This document shows, in pieces, positions 1-9,262 of a stretch of DNA of 64,000 nucleotides. The notes beneath the pieces were generated by a model that did no database searches, had not been told where the DNA came from, and saw nothing but the letters and a program-made list of their open reading frames with translations. The stretch covers positions 418,382 through 482,381 of the forward strand of contig NZ_KE386906.1 of assembly GCF_000429465.1 (NCBI RefSeq). The letters are read 5' to 3'. The DNA is from Algoriphagus vanfongensis DSM 17529 (GTDB lineage: Bacteria; Bacteroidota; Bacteroidia; Cytophagales; Cyclobacteriaceae). A program made the position numbers and the translations under genes. Numbering within the stretch: position 1 is the stretch's first letter; each line of letters starts with the position of its first letter.

Positions 1-173
1 TTTCTTTCCAGCCAATTGGTCAAAGGCGTAAAAAGGATCGCAAAGAATCCTCCCAAAAAGAGCGGAATCAGAAGGCTTTTGCCAATTATCAGGAAAAACA
101 CCAAGACGATGATGAAAAGCATAATCGACAAGGCAGAAAGATAGGGGGGGATATTGAGCTTTTTGGAGACCAT
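1..173 (-). CDS. AI-2E family transporter (N-terminus only)
   Basis: The gene runs off the left edge, so only about the first 57 residues are visible, starting at an ATG read leftward from 173. They contain a short polar start (MVSKKLNIPPYL) and two hydrophobic stretches, followed by a PLTNWLER-like turn. This is how AI-2E/PerM family (UPF0118) inner-membrane transporters begin: helix 1-2, then a P-L-x-x-x-L-x-R motif. The substrate cannot be told from this fragment. It lies 48 bp downstream of dcp in the same direction. The family call rests on pattern alone. Confidence 0.6.
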   Translation of the reverse strand, partial: MVSKKLNIPPYLSALSIMLFIIVLVFFLIIGKSLLIPLFLGGFFAILFTPLTNWLER

Positions 174-220
174 TATCTTAATTTTTGAGAAGATAGAGCT
201 ACTATTTCAGAATTCAAAAA

Positions 221-2254
221 TCAGGAAATCAATCCGGCTCTTCGGAGAAGCGCTTCGGGTTGAGGCTCTCGACCTCTGAATCTTTTGTAAAGTATGGAAG
301 GGTGCTCCCTGCCACCTGCAGAAAGGATATGATCCTGAAAAGCCTGCGCGGTATTTTTGTCAAACACACCTTTCTCCTGAAACAGCTCAAAGGCATCTGC
401 ATCCAAGACCTCCGCCCATTTGTAACTATAATAGCCGGACGCATAGCCCCCTTGGAAGATGTGGGAAAAGGAAGTACTCATCAGGGTACCTTCCACTTCT
501 GGCAAAAGGGCAGTTTTCTCCATACAGGATTTTTCGAAATCAGGAATGCTCGAGATCTCATTGGGAGCGATGGAGTGAAATGCCATATCCAAAAGCCCAA
601 AGCTGATTTGTCGGACAGTCTGATAGCCCTGCTGGAAATTTGCCGCTTTTTTGATTCGCTCCACTAAGTTTTCTGGAATTTTCTCTCCAGTCTCATAGTG
701 TACCGCAAATAGATCCAAACATTCTTTTTCATAGCACCAGTTTTCAAAAATCTGCGAAGGAAGCTCTACAAAGTCCCAAAACACACTTGTGCCGGAAAGC
801 GATTCATAAGTACCTCTGGCCAGCATGCCATGAAGGGCATGACCAAACTCGTGGAATAGCGTCGTCACTTCATTGAAGGTCAATAGACTCGGCTTGCTTT
901 TGGTAGGTTTGGTAAAGTTGCAGACAATAGACACATGAGGTCTCTGCTCTTGGCCTTGGGAGACAAATTGCCCTTTGTAGCTGGTCATCCATGCTCCGTT
1001 GCGCTTGCCGGCTCTTGGGAAATAGTCAGCGTAGAAGACGGATACAAAATTCCCGCTTTCGTCTTTGACTTCATAGGCCAAGACATCTGGATGGTAGACA
1101 GGAATGTCTTTGTTGGGGATAAATTGGAGACCATAAAGCTTGGAAGCTGTCTGGAATACTCCTTCTATTACCTTTTCCAATTGGAAATAAGGTCTCAGCA
1201 ACTCATCATCTAGCTCATATTTTTCTTTTTTGAGCAATTCGGAATAGTAAGCAAAGTCCCACTTTTCCAACTGCTTCAGGCCATCCCGTTTTTGGGCATA
1301 GGCTTCCAGTTCTTTCACTTCCTCTTTTGCTTTGGGAAGTGCTTTTTCCAGTAAGTTTTCCAAAAAGTCCATCACTGCTTTTGGGCTTTTGGCCATGCGC
1401 TCTTCAAGGACAAATTGCGCATGAGAAGAATAACCCAAGAGCTGAGCACGCTCATTGCGAAGTCGAAGAATAGAGCGGATGATTTCCTGATTATCCAGCT
1501 CATCACCTTTACATGCCTTGGTGTTGTAGGCCATAAACAAGGTCTTGCGAAGCTCACGATTGTCTAGATAAGTCATCGCTGGGATATAAGACGGAAAAGC
1601 CAAGGTGAAAGCCCATTGGCCAGGTTTTCCTTTTTCTTCTGCAGTCTGGGCAGCAGCTTCTTTGATACTTTCCGGTAATCCTTCGATAGCTGCCTCTTCC
1701 TCTACATAATGCACATACTTATTGGTTTCAGCCAGAACATTTTCTCCAAACTGAAGTGAAAGCTGCCCCAGTTCCTGATCGATTTTTCGGAGTTTTTCAG
1801 CATCCTCTTGGTTGAGGTTTGCACCATTTCTCACGAAGGACTTGTATGTTTTATCCAACAGTGTCTCTTGCTCTGGACTCAGCGTCAATTGGTCTTTTTG
1901 GCTAAAAACCTGAGCAACCCGCTCAAATAATGCCTGATCCAAAAGAATGTCATTGGAATAGGCGGTCAGCAAAGGGGAAATCTCCCGAGCCAATTTTTGG
2001 ATTTCATCATTGGTTTCGGCCGAATTGAGATTGAAAAATATACCGGAAACGATACCGACTTGCTTTCCTGCCATATCCAAAGCCTCGATGGTGTTTTCAA
2101 AAGTCGGAAGTGCTTGAATTTTGATTTGCTCAATTTCCTTTTTTCCGGACTCTATGGCTTGTTTGATGGCGGGCAAAAAGTCCTCAGTTTTGATCTGATC
2201 AAATGGCGCTGTTTCAAAAGGCGTCTGGAAAGGCGCCAAAAGTGGGTTACTCAT
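221..2254 (-). CDS. dcp: M3 family zinc metallopeptidase, peptidyl-dipeptidase Dcp-like
   Basis: 677 residues, full length for Dcp/oligopeptidase A (about 680). The N-terminus (NPLLAPFQTPFETAPFD, then PTFENTIEALD) is typical of Dcp. The zinc site HEFGH is at about residues 468-472, with the third ligand Glu about 25 residues on in DFVELPSQ (about 497). A Y-x-S-G-Y-Y-S-Y-like segment near the C-terminus fits the substrate-binding loop of the family. No signal peptide is visible, so it should act in the cytoplasm or periplasm, trimming dipeptides or clearing oligopeptides. Dcp and OpdA cannot be separated with certainty from sequence alone. It is 22 bp downstream of the TIR-like gene, possibly co-transcribed. 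Confidence 0.88.
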   Translation of the reverse strand: MSNPLLAPFQTPFETAPFDQIKTEDFLPAIKQAIESGKKEIEQIKIQALPTFENTIEALDMAGKQVGIVSGIFFNLNSAETNDEIQKLAREISPLLTAYSNDILLDQALFERVAQVFSQKDQLTLSPEQETLLDKTYKSFVRNGANLNQEDAEKLRKIDQELGQLSLQFGENVLAETNKYVHYVEEEAAIEGLPESIKEAAAQTAEEKGKPGQWAFTLAFPSYIPAMTYLDNRELRKTLFMAYNTKACKGDELDNQEIIRSILRLRNERAQLLGYSSHAQFVLEERMAKSPKAVMDFLENLLEKALPKAKEEVKELEAYAQKRDGLKQLEKWDFAYYSELLKKEKYELDDELLRPYFQLEKVIEGVFQTASKLYGLQFIPNKDIPVYHPDVLAYEVKDESGNFVSVFYADYFPRAGKRNGAWMTSYKGQFVSQGQEQRPHVSIVCNFTKPTKSKPSLLTFNEVTTLFHEFGHALHGMLARGTYESLSGTSVFWDFVELPSQIFENWCYEKECLDLFAVHYETGEKIPENLVERIKKAANFQQGYQTVRQISFGLLDMAFHSIAPNEISSIPDFEKSCMEKTALLPEVEGTLMSTSFSHIFQGGYASGYYSYKWAEVLDADAFELFQEKGVFDKNTAQAFQDHILSAGGREHPSILYKRFRGREPQPEALLRRAGLIS

Positions 2255-2276
2255 ACAGAAATATTGCTTTAGGGTA

Positions 2277-3647
2277 TTAATCGGGAGCGATCCATTTTGG
2301 TTCTAGCAAATGCCCGACTTTTTTCATTTCTGATGCTAATTTACCCAATTGTTGCTGAAAGCTCTCCACTTGCCAGGGATGATGTTGGATTTTTTCGGAT
2401 TCGGCGAGTGCCATTTTGTATTCTTCAAACCTTCCCAAGCCAAAAAGCGCCTCTGCCTTGTTGACCAGTATCCAGTATTTTTGGGAAAAATAATACTCCC
2501 GTAACTCCTGACCATCTTTGCTGCCATCATTCATAAGTGGGGAATCATTCTTTTCCTTGCTGAGAATGATGGGCCAATCCCGCTCACAGAGAAATAACAC
2601 ACGATTCCATGTTCTCTGCGCAAAGATCAGGTCTGCAATTCGCTCCTGATCATTGTTGGCCAAACTAGAAGTAGCCCGATAGACCAAAGTCATGGCCAGA
2701 TTGATCCCATTGTAGCGATTGTTGAGTAGGTAGTAGCTTCGCTGATAGTAGAGAATGGAGTCCTCCAGATGCTGATTGCCCTGCCCATTCTCATAGAGTT
2801 TTTTCTCTACTGCACCTGCAGACGAGACCGTCTCCGGATCATTGGTGTGTGCCAAATTGATGGATTTGAGGAGATCTAGAGCTGCGTAGAGCGAACTCAA
2901 ACTGTCTGGGTCCGCAGCTTTGTATGTGCAAAAAGCCAATCTGTGAACCAAATAAGTGTCTTTTTGATCTCCTGAAAGCAACATGGCTGAGCGAAATAAA
3001 TCCCTGGCTTTTTTAAATTCCTTCACCTCAACGGCATCTTCCGCCTCCTGGATAATCAGGGAAAGGGCCTTGCCGACGCTGGGGCTGGCAGGATTGGGAG
3101 CTGCAGGCGCTTCCAATATCGCCTCCTTGATTTCTTCTTGGATCTTTGGTGGGATCAGGGAATTGAGATAGGTGTATACCGGGCTGTCTGACTCATCTTT
3201 GTCTATCACTGAATCGATCAGCTTGCCCAAAGCTAATCTGAACCGCTCCACCTCTTCGTAGTCGATCGCGTCTCCCAGATGCTGGTAGCTGGTGATCAGG
3301 ATATGATTGAGATCAAAAGGATAGACCAATTTGTCCTCTGAAATGACGATGGTGGTAAAAGGACGCAATGCATGTCTGACTCCCAATTCATAAAGTGCAT
3401 TCGGGTTGGCAGTAGAAAGATCTGCTATCACCAAGTCCGCTTCCAAAAGCTCCCGGTACATCTGCACATCGATATTGCCGGAATGAAGGATCTCATCAGC
3501 CCTTACACATTCCAGATTTTTTGCTTCTACGACAGGCTTGATGAGGAGGCGGTAGGATTTATTCAGATCTAGTTTTCTTCCGTTTACAAAATCGGTTTTG
3601 ATTCCAAATCCCATCACGACAAAACATCTTCGTTTAGATTCTCCCAT
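2277..3647 (-). CDS. TIR/deoxyribosyltransferase-fold domain fused to a helical-repeat TRAFs-binding-like (DUF4071) region
   Basis: 456 residues, no signal peptide or membrane segment. Residues about 1-150 contain CFVVMGFG, then ADLVIADLSTANPNALYELG and RHAL. This is the signature of small Rossmannoid sensor/effector domains related to TIR and nucleoside 2-deoxyribosyltransferase folds, in which the Glu of YELG sits where the catalytic Glu lies in those enzymes. Residues about 190-440 are alpha-helical with TPR-like pairs (RDLFRSAMLL, DSILYYQRSYYLLNNRYNGINLAMTL). This resembles bacterial proteins annotated as MAP3K TRAFs-binding or DUF4071, related to the central region of animal ASK1. A signalling or stress/immunity role is inferred. 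Enzymatic activity is not shown. Confidence 0.6.
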   Translation of the reverse strand: MGESKRRCFVVMGFGIKTDFVNGRKLDLNKSYRLLIKPVVEAKNLECVRADEILHSGNIDVQMYRELLEADLVIADLSTANPNALYELGVRHALRPFTTIVISEDKLVYPFDLNHILITSYQHLGDAIDYEEVERFRLALGKLIDSVIDKDESDSPVYTYLNSLIPPKIQEEIKEAILEAPAAPNPASPSVGKALSLIIQEAEDAVEVKEFKKARDLFRSAMLLSGDQKDTYLVHRLAFCTYKAADPDSLSSLYAALDLLKSINLAHTNDPETVSSAGAVEKKLYENGQGNQHLEDSILYYQRSYYLLNNRYNGINLAMTLVYRATSSLANNDQERIADLIFAQRTWNRVLFLCERDWPIILSKEKNDSPLMNDGSKDGQELREYYFSQKYWILVNKAEALFGLGRFEEYKMALAESEKIQHHPWQVESFQQQLGKLASEMKKVGHLLEPKWIAPD

Positions 3648-3747
3648 TTTTAAAAAATTGATAAAGAGTGGTTTAATCTGTTAATCTAAGTTTTTCATAG
3701 AAGAATTCATATTTCCCTAAGGGATATCTTGGGCTGAAAAAGAAAAC

Positions 3748-3776
3748 AAAAAAATAGGCCGGGATTTCCCGGCCTA
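3748..3776 (-). terminator. Rho-independent terminator of the zinc metalloprotease gene
   Basis: Read on the minus strand, a perfect 9-bp GC-rich stem (TAGGCCGGG / CCCGGCCTA) with a short AT loop is followed directly by a run of seven T. It begins 8 bp past the stop codon of the metalloprotease at 3784. A near-ideal intrinsic terminator. Confidence 0.9.
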
Positions 3777-3783
3777 GATCAAA

Positions 3784-6213
3784 TCAATACTCAATATCGC
3801 AACTCATGCTTTCGCTTCCTATCGGAGATCCATCCGGTACTTTCAAGCTTTCCTGTACGACCAACTCCTCTGGCAATTCCAAATATGCGTGAATTTTATC
3901 TGCCAGATAGGCGGAATGTGCTCCTATCAGACCAGATGAGTTTCTACCTTTCAGTTTTGAATCAGCCAGATTTGCAAGTTTGTATCGAACCAATGCTCTC
4001 ACGGAATTGGATGCCTCAGAACTTTTGGACAAAGCAATCAGCTGATCCACAAGTTTCGCTTCAGTCATCAATTTAATCTCCGCCTGAAGTCCTGATGGGA
4101 GAGAAGGAGAGAAAACTTCATCACTCACTTCATTCAGGATGTCTTCAAAGCCCGGAAGCTTGCTGTCCTGTAGATTTTGTAGGAACATCCGGTTGGCTCT
4201 GCCAGTTTCAAACAAAAAGCTAAATGTCAGATCCACAATGCTTTCCGCAGGGGCAATCGGATCAAATACCGGCCCGGTACGTGAAACGAAAGTCTCTCGG
4301 TTTCTATAAAATCCATAAGGACGAGGTGGGATCAGGGCCAAAATATGGGCTGGTACTTCCAATTCTTCAGGAGAGATAGTTCTCATCAAAGCATCCAAGG
4401 CTTTTTGCTGGTCAGCATCAGCTACCCATTGATGTCTGGCTTGATTATCCCCCTTCACTTTGTAAGTATAATCCAGTCCTCCGATCACTTTGCTGGTTGC
4501 TTCCAGCTGATAGCGATGCATCAAAAACAAAGGAACCAATACTTCTTCGAGCATGGCTTCTGGAGTTCCTTCAGGGATGGCATTCAGCCCAAAAGTGGCC
4601 AGTTTGGCTTTTCTGACACCCAACATGCGTTCGAGTTCGTCGGATGCTGAAGCCCCATTGTCCCAAAGATGGGAGCGCGGATGAGCACCACTCGGATCTC
4701 TGGAGTCGGAATCCGTGATGAATTCGTAGCCAGCATCGTAGGTTTTTTCCAGAGTTTCATTGATGAAATCAGCTTCGCTTTGTCCTGCTGCAGGATAGCC
4801 ATATCCTACGGTAATAGCCCATTTGTCCCATTCGCCGATTTTATCATCATAGGCCTCACTCAGGTTGATTTCTCCAGAAGAGTCCAGAGTGATCATCGGG
4901 TAAGGGTAGTCCATCACAGAAGATCTGCTCTCTGCGGAGGTTGCGTAGCTGTGTGCCAAACCAATAGTGTGCCCGATCTCATGAGCTGAAAGCTGTCTCA
5001 AACGCGCTAAAGCCATTTCCAACATTCTTGGGTCAGCTTCTTTGCCCTCTTCGAATGGCTGTATCAAGCCCTGGGCAATCAAGTAGTCTTGTCTCACTCT
5101 CAGAGAACCCAAGGATACATGTCCTTTGATGATTTCACCTGTTCGGGGATCTCTCACACTACTACCATAGGACCATCCTCGGGTAGATCGGTGAACCCAT
5201 TGGATGACATTGTATCGCACATCCATCAGATCCATGCCTTCAGGTGCCAGTTCCACACGGAAGGCATCCTTGAACCCGGCAGCTTCAAAGGCTTGGTTCC
5301 ACCAGTTACCCCCCTCAATCAAGGCAGATGCTACTGGTTCGGGAGTCCCGCGATCAAGATAATAGACAATCGGTTCTACTACTTCAGAGACTGCGGCGTC
5401 GGGATTTTTCTTTTCAAGTCTATGTCTTGATATAAATCTTTTGACAATAGGCTCGGAAATTTCCGTGGTGAAATCCATGTAGCTGATAGAGAAGAAGCCT
5501 GCTCTCGGATCAAAATCTCGAGGGCTATAGGCATCGTCCGGCAATTGGATAAAGGAGTGTCTCTGACGGACCGTAACCGCATCTGCACTCGGTGTCACAG
5601 AGCGGATCAATCCACCGGATGCATTACCCGTAAGTGTGACTATTGCTTCCACCTCGGTGTTTTCAGGGAAATTTTTGGTCATCGGGTAGTAAAGTCCAGA
5701 GCGGGAAGCATCAGCTCTATAGCTGCCTTGACGTCTTTGGGTCAGTCGATCCGCTACACCATGGGTGTCTTGCAGGTAAAAACTCGTGGCATCTACGACA
5801 TAAGTGCTGCCATCTTTTTGGGCGATCTCAAACCCCCAAAGTACGGATTCGGCAAAAGCATCTTGAACAGCCTTTACTTCGGATGGATTATCCGAATAAG
5901 CTCTGAAATCGTAGTTTTTCTGTACCAGAAGCAACTTGTTGCCGGTTTTTCTGAATTCCACAATCCGAGTACCGCCCAATTGCCCACGATCCAGACCAAG
6001 ATCATTGGAGCCGACACCGGCGGTCAGGGAACTCACATAGAGGAACTCTTCCTCCAGTTCATCTACCTGTAGGTAGATTTTTCCTTTTTCTTCATCTAGG
6101 TAAAAGTCAATAAACCCTTCTTTTTTGCTCATTTTGGACAAGTCCAGGTTTTGGGCCTGTACCTGAAACAAACAGAAAAGAAGGACTAAGGTGGTGGTAA
6201 ATGTTCTTTTCAT
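3784..6213 (-). CDS. Secreted zinc-dependent metalloprotease (Bacteroidota DUF5117/DUF4953-type, reprolysin-like)
   Basis: 809 residues with an N-terminal signal peptide (MKRTFTTTLVLLFCLFQVQAQ). The N-terminal third (FIDFYLDEEKGKIYLQVDELEEEFLY, the end of the first 60 residues) is the conserved start of the large Bacteroidota 'zinc-dependent metalloprotease' family. The metzincin site HEIGHTIGLAH is at residues 411-421, with a Met-turn SSVMDYP near 434. The C-terminal 350 residues are the family's helical DUF4953-like region. It is probably exported to the periplasm or cell surface. The substrate is unknown. The gene stands alone, bounded by its own terminator downstream and a 65-bp gap upstream. 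Confidence 0.85.
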   Translation of the reverse strand: MKRTFTTTLVLLFCLFQVQAQNLDLSKMSKKEGFIDFYLDEEKGKIYLQVDELEEEFLYVSSLTAGVGSNDLGLDRGQLGGTRIVEFRKTGNKLLLVQKNYDFRAYSDNPSEVKAVQDAFAESVLWGFEIAQKDGSTYVVDATSFYLQDTHGVADRLTQRRQGSYRADASRSGLYYPMTKNFPENTEVEAIVTLTGNASGGLIRSVTPSADAVTVRQRHSFIQLPDDAYSPRDFDPRAGFFSISYMDFTTEISEPIVKRFISRHRLEKKNPDAAVSEVVEPIVYYLDRGTPEPVASALIEGGNWWNQAFEAAGFKDAFRVELAPEGMDLMDVRYNVIQWVHRSTRGWSYGSSVRDPRTGEIIKGHVSLGSLRVRQDYLIAQGLIQPFEEGKEADPRMLEMALARLRQLSAHEIGHTIGLAHSYATSAESRSSVMDYPYPMITLDSSGEINLSEAYDDKIGEWDKWAITVGYGYPAAGQSEADFINETLEKTYDAGYEFITDSDSRDPSGAHPRSHLWDNGASASDELERMLGVRKAKLATFGLNAIPEGTPEAMLEEVLVPLFLMHRYQLEATSKVIGGLDYTYKVKGDNQARHQWVADADQQKALDALMRTISPEELEVPAHILALIPPRPYGFYRNRETFVSRTGPVFDPIAPAESIVDLTFSFLFETGRANRMFLQNLQDSKLPGFEDILNEVSDEVFSPSLPSGLQAEIKLMTEAKLVDQLIALSKSSEASNSVRALVRYKLANLADSKLKGRNSSGLIGAHSAYLADKIHAYLELPEELVVQESLKVPDGSPIGSESMSCDIEY

Positions 6214-6278
6214 AAGGTTTGATCTTTGAGGTCAAATTATCAAATTTTAAAAGGTATCCGCACACCATTGATGGAAAA

Positions 6279-8387
6279 TTAGCGATTGATAAAATATCGG
6301 ATCAAAAATGTACTTTCAGTTTGCGTATTTCCCTCAATAGTCTGTAAGCCGCTGCTGATTTGCTCCCGATCTGTATAGCTGGTACGTGCTATTCGGCCAT
6401 AGACGGTGATTTTTCGGCTGAGATCATATTCTCCTATGAGGTAGTAGCGCTGCCCCTGTCCAAAAAATGCTGGGACGGAAAAAGTCCAAAGCACGTGATT
6501 TTCGAAAGCGTAGATTCTGGAGTCGTAGTCTTGGGTGTCAAATAGGGCATAGCGAGCCGTTAGCTTCCAGTTTTCTCCTCCATATTTCACATCCTGCAAA
6601 ATCAAAAACCCGGGATTTTTCTCATTCAAATGATAAATCTGGCTCCATTGGATTCTAGACCGGATGCTTAAGTTTCGGTTCACTTGATAGTCAAGATTGA
6701 GCGTGCCGTTGAATCGGGTTAAAGCACTCGTTTGATAAGCCAAACTGGGTTCTCCACTATCGGGAATATTTCTATCCTTTTGCTCCTCTCTGACTTGAAG
6801 GTATGCTTGGATCGTTCGATTGGGCCGATAGGTGACTCTCGCAAGCCACTCATAGCCCTTTGAAGGAGCATAGACCCGGTATTTCAACCAAGGGAATCTA
6901 AAGAAATCATAGAAAAAGTTGAGTTTCCAAGGAGTGGAAGGCCGAATTTCCAATCCCAAATAGCTGCCTTGTTCATTGATGGGGCGAGTGCTTTCAGCAA
7001 AGGAATTTCCATAAAACGTATGAAAGTCTTTGTCATACTTTCTCCAGAGAAAAGATAAGTCCACTTGCTTATGGAGGCTGCTGACAAAACCAATGACTGT
7101 TCCCATTCCTCCCGAAATCGACCTTGCTGTCTCTCCAAATAGGAAGAAATTCTTCCAATTGTAATTGACATACATACTGGCGATTTGGTTGTTTTTGCCT
7201 TGGAATTCATATTGGTTGTAGATCGTGGGATTACGTATCCACTCATGGTCAAATTCAGTGAGTAGGTAGTTGACTCCGACTGTCAGCCGATTTGAAGGAT
7301 GGCGGTATTGGACATTTGCTCCCAGGCTCAGTTCTTTCAATTGATTTTTGGTGCTCAATTCACTTACTGTTCGGTGAAGTCCGCTTTGATTCAGTGAACT
7401 TACGGTGAGTTCTTCTTGACTGAGGCTATCCAGACTTTCAGCGATTCGACCATCTCGGGGAGCATAGGAGCTAAGCAGGCTGAATTCCCAGTCTTTATAT
7501 ATATAAGTGGCTCCCAAGCCTCTGAAAAATCCAAATTCCAAGGCAGCTGTGTAGGGAAGAATCCCGAAAGAGCTTTTGCGGATCGTAGGGACAGTTTCAG
7601 CGCCTTTGCCCAAAGCATATCCAGCTCCGAATACCAAACCTTGTCCAAAAGAAGCCTGATAGTCTCCCAAACTGATTGTTTTCCATTTTCCCACCTGATA
7701 GCGGGTCAGATGAAATGAAACGAAATTGAACCCATAGCGAGCGGTAGGACGATCCCAGATGAATTGCTCTCCGGCATCTTTGTCCAAAGTCATTCCCATG
7801 CTAAAATCCCGCGGATGCTGAATCCTCCATCTAAGATAGAGATCATTGGGGTCGCCGAGATAGCGTGTGCTCAATGCTCCGGTACTGCTCGTGTCTGGAG
7901 CAGTGAATCCCCGCCTTGTCTCCCAAATTCTTCTACTTCGAAATAGCACATACGCTTGCTCTTCCTGACTTACTCTTTTCCAAAAACTCTGTTGATTTTT
8001 TGACGCTTGGTTTAGCTGGACAAAAGGGAGAATCTGATTGATTGTTTGTAGATCAAAGCCAGGAATGGCCTGTAATTCGTACAAAGAGATCAATTTTCCA
8101 TGTTGGTTTCTATAGTTCAAAAGCTCACTCACTTGATGGGGAGAGAGGAGGTAAGTGGCTTGTAGGACTTCGGCATCTGCTTCATTGATATCTATGGGAT
8201 TTTGATAAAGTTGGAAAAGCACTTCATAGATGCTCTCATAGTCCAAATCTTCATCCTGAACAGCAAATAGTCGCTCGATGAGTTCTTCCAAGGGAATAGT
8301 GGGCTTGGGAGGGTTTTGTGCCTTTATAGACATTCCCAAAAAGGAGAGCAAAAGACCCATGAATATGCGTTTCAGTCTTCCTTCCAT
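6279..8387 (-). CDS. Helix-hairpin-helix domain outer-membrane beta-barrel protein (ComEA-like N-terminus)
   Basis: 702 residues. A signal peptide (about 1-24, ending IKAQ) is followed by two helix-hairpin-helix-type segments at about 60-135. The first contains PIDINEADAEVLQATYLLSPHQ and the second GKLISLYELQAIPGFD, as in ComEA-type proteins. Residues about 150-702 alternate aromatic/hydrophobic and polar residues and end in a terminal aromatic strand (TFLIRYFINR), as in outer-membrane barrels. In Bacteroidota such proteins are usually annotated only as helix-hairpin-helix domain proteins. DNA binding at the surface is possible but not shown. The start overlaps the end of the upstream gene by 16 bp, so the two are probably co-translated. 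Confidence 0.7.
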   Translation of the reverse strand: MEGRLKRIFMGLLLSFLGMSIKAQNPPKPTIPLEELIERLFAVQDEDLDYESIYEVLFQLYQNPIDINEADAEVLQATYLLSPHQVSELLNYRNQHGKLISLYELQAIPGFDLQTINQILPFVQLNQASKNQQSFWKRVSQEEQAYVLFRSRRIWETRRGFTAPDTSSTGALSTRYLGDPNDLYLRWRIQHPRDFSMGMTLDKDAGEQFIWDRPTARYGFNFVSFHLTRYQVGKWKTISLGDYQASFGQGLVFGAGYALGKGAETVPTIRKSSFGILPYTAALEFGFFRGLGATYIYKDWEFSLLSSYAPRDGRIAESLDSLSQEELTVSSLNQSGLHRTVSELSTKNQLKELSLGANVQYRHPSNRLTVGVNYLLTEFDHEWIRNPTIYNQYEFQGKNNQIASMYVNYNWKNFFLFGETARSISGGMGTVIGFVSSLHKQVDLSFLWRKYDKDFHTFYGNSFAESTRPINEQGSYLGLEIRPSTPWKLNFFYDFFRFPWLKYRVYAPSKGYEWLARVTYRPNRTIQAYLQVREEQKDRNIPDSGEPSLAYQTSALTRFNGTLNLDYQVNRNLSIRSRIQWSQIYHLNEKNPGFLILQDVKYGGENWKLTARYALFDTQDYDSRIYAFENHVLWTFSVPAFFGQGQRYYLIGEYDLSRKITVYGRIARTSYTDREQISSGLQTIEGNTQTESTFLIRYFINR

Positions 8388-9193
8388 TTCATTTCCAAAC
8401 TAAGGTGATGACTGGCTCCCAAAGCGGAATTTTGCCCATAGGCATAGTGAATGGCGAATCTTCCAGGAAGTATACCCAAACCAAAAAACAATCGAGATGG
8501 CTGGGTATTGATCCCGGTTCTTAGAATGACCCATTCCTGAATCGAATAGGAAAGGCCAAGTTTGCTGACAGGCTTTTCGCTGATGTCCTTTTCTATTTCT
8601 AGATACAGGTTCAAACTCTCCTCTACCTGATAGTGAGCTCCCATCTGGATGGCGGTAGGTAGCCTCTCGGATGATGCTGCGCTGATCTTGGCTCGGTTGA
8701 TATTGCTGATATGTGCTCCCAGAAATAAATCAGGGCTGAGCTCTGCGATCCCTCCAAAACTGAAGATCATACAACCCGCGGATCCAAATCCCTCGATCTG
8801 GGTTTGATACCATTCTGCCTTCAGGCCCATAGATACGATCCCTAGCTGATTGGAATAGCCTAGCCCAAAGCTTTGCTGATTAAACAGTTTTCCTCCAAAT
8901 CGACTGATGCCCAATCCCCAACTTCCTTTAGCACCTGGTATCACTGCAGCGAAATCCAAGGTGCTCAAATCACGAAGACCATACCTCTGATCATAGCTCA
9001 CAGCAATAGCAGACTCCGAAATGCGGGCAAGCGCTCCTACATTATTGAAAATGGACCAAACATGCGGATTGTGAACCTTGATATTTCCCAAAGCCTGATT
9101 CTCCGCTCCGTGGGTTTGGGTCAAAGGACCAGTCTGCCCAAATGAAATGAATGGGCATGCCAGCATCAAAACCAGATAAAAGTAAGGTTTCAT
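8372..9193 (-). CDS. PorV/PorQ-like outer-membrane protein of unknown function
   Basis: About 273 residues from the ATG at 9193, which gives a clean signal peptide (MKPYFYLVLMLACPFISFGQ). A TTG four codons upstream is less likely. Repeated glycine/aromatic beta strands (SWGLGISRFGGKLFNQQSFGLGYSN) and an early asparagine-rich segment (VHNPHVWSIFNNVGALA) resemble the small PorV/PorQ/FadL-like barrels of Bacteroidota. It overlaps the downstream helix-hairpin-helix barrel gene, so the two probably work together. No type IX secretion genes lie nearby, so a PorV/PorQ function is not implied. Confidence 0.55.
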   Translation of the reverse strand: MKPYFYLVLMLACPFISFGQTGPLTQTHGAENQALGNIKVHNPHVWSIFNNVGALARISESAIAVSYDQRYGLRDLSTLDFAAVIPGAKGSWGLGISRFGGKLFNQQSFGLGYSNQLGIVSMGLKAEWYQTQIEGFGSAGCMIFSFGGIAELSPDLFLGAHISNINRAKISAASSERLPTAIQMGAHYQVEESLNLYLEIEKDISEKPVSKLGLSYSIQEWVILRTGINTQPSRLFFGLGILPGRFAIHYAYGQNSALGASHHLSLEMKWKED

Positions 9194-9262
9194 AAAACTG
9201 CTCAAAAAGTAGATAGATAAGTTAGTTAAATTTTATCTAACTAGCTATCGCTGAGGCAGTAA

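Noticed and set aside
8372..9193. Type IX secretion component (PorV/PorQ) assignment
   Set aside because: Only the barrel style matches and no other type IX secretion gene is in the window, so function is left open.
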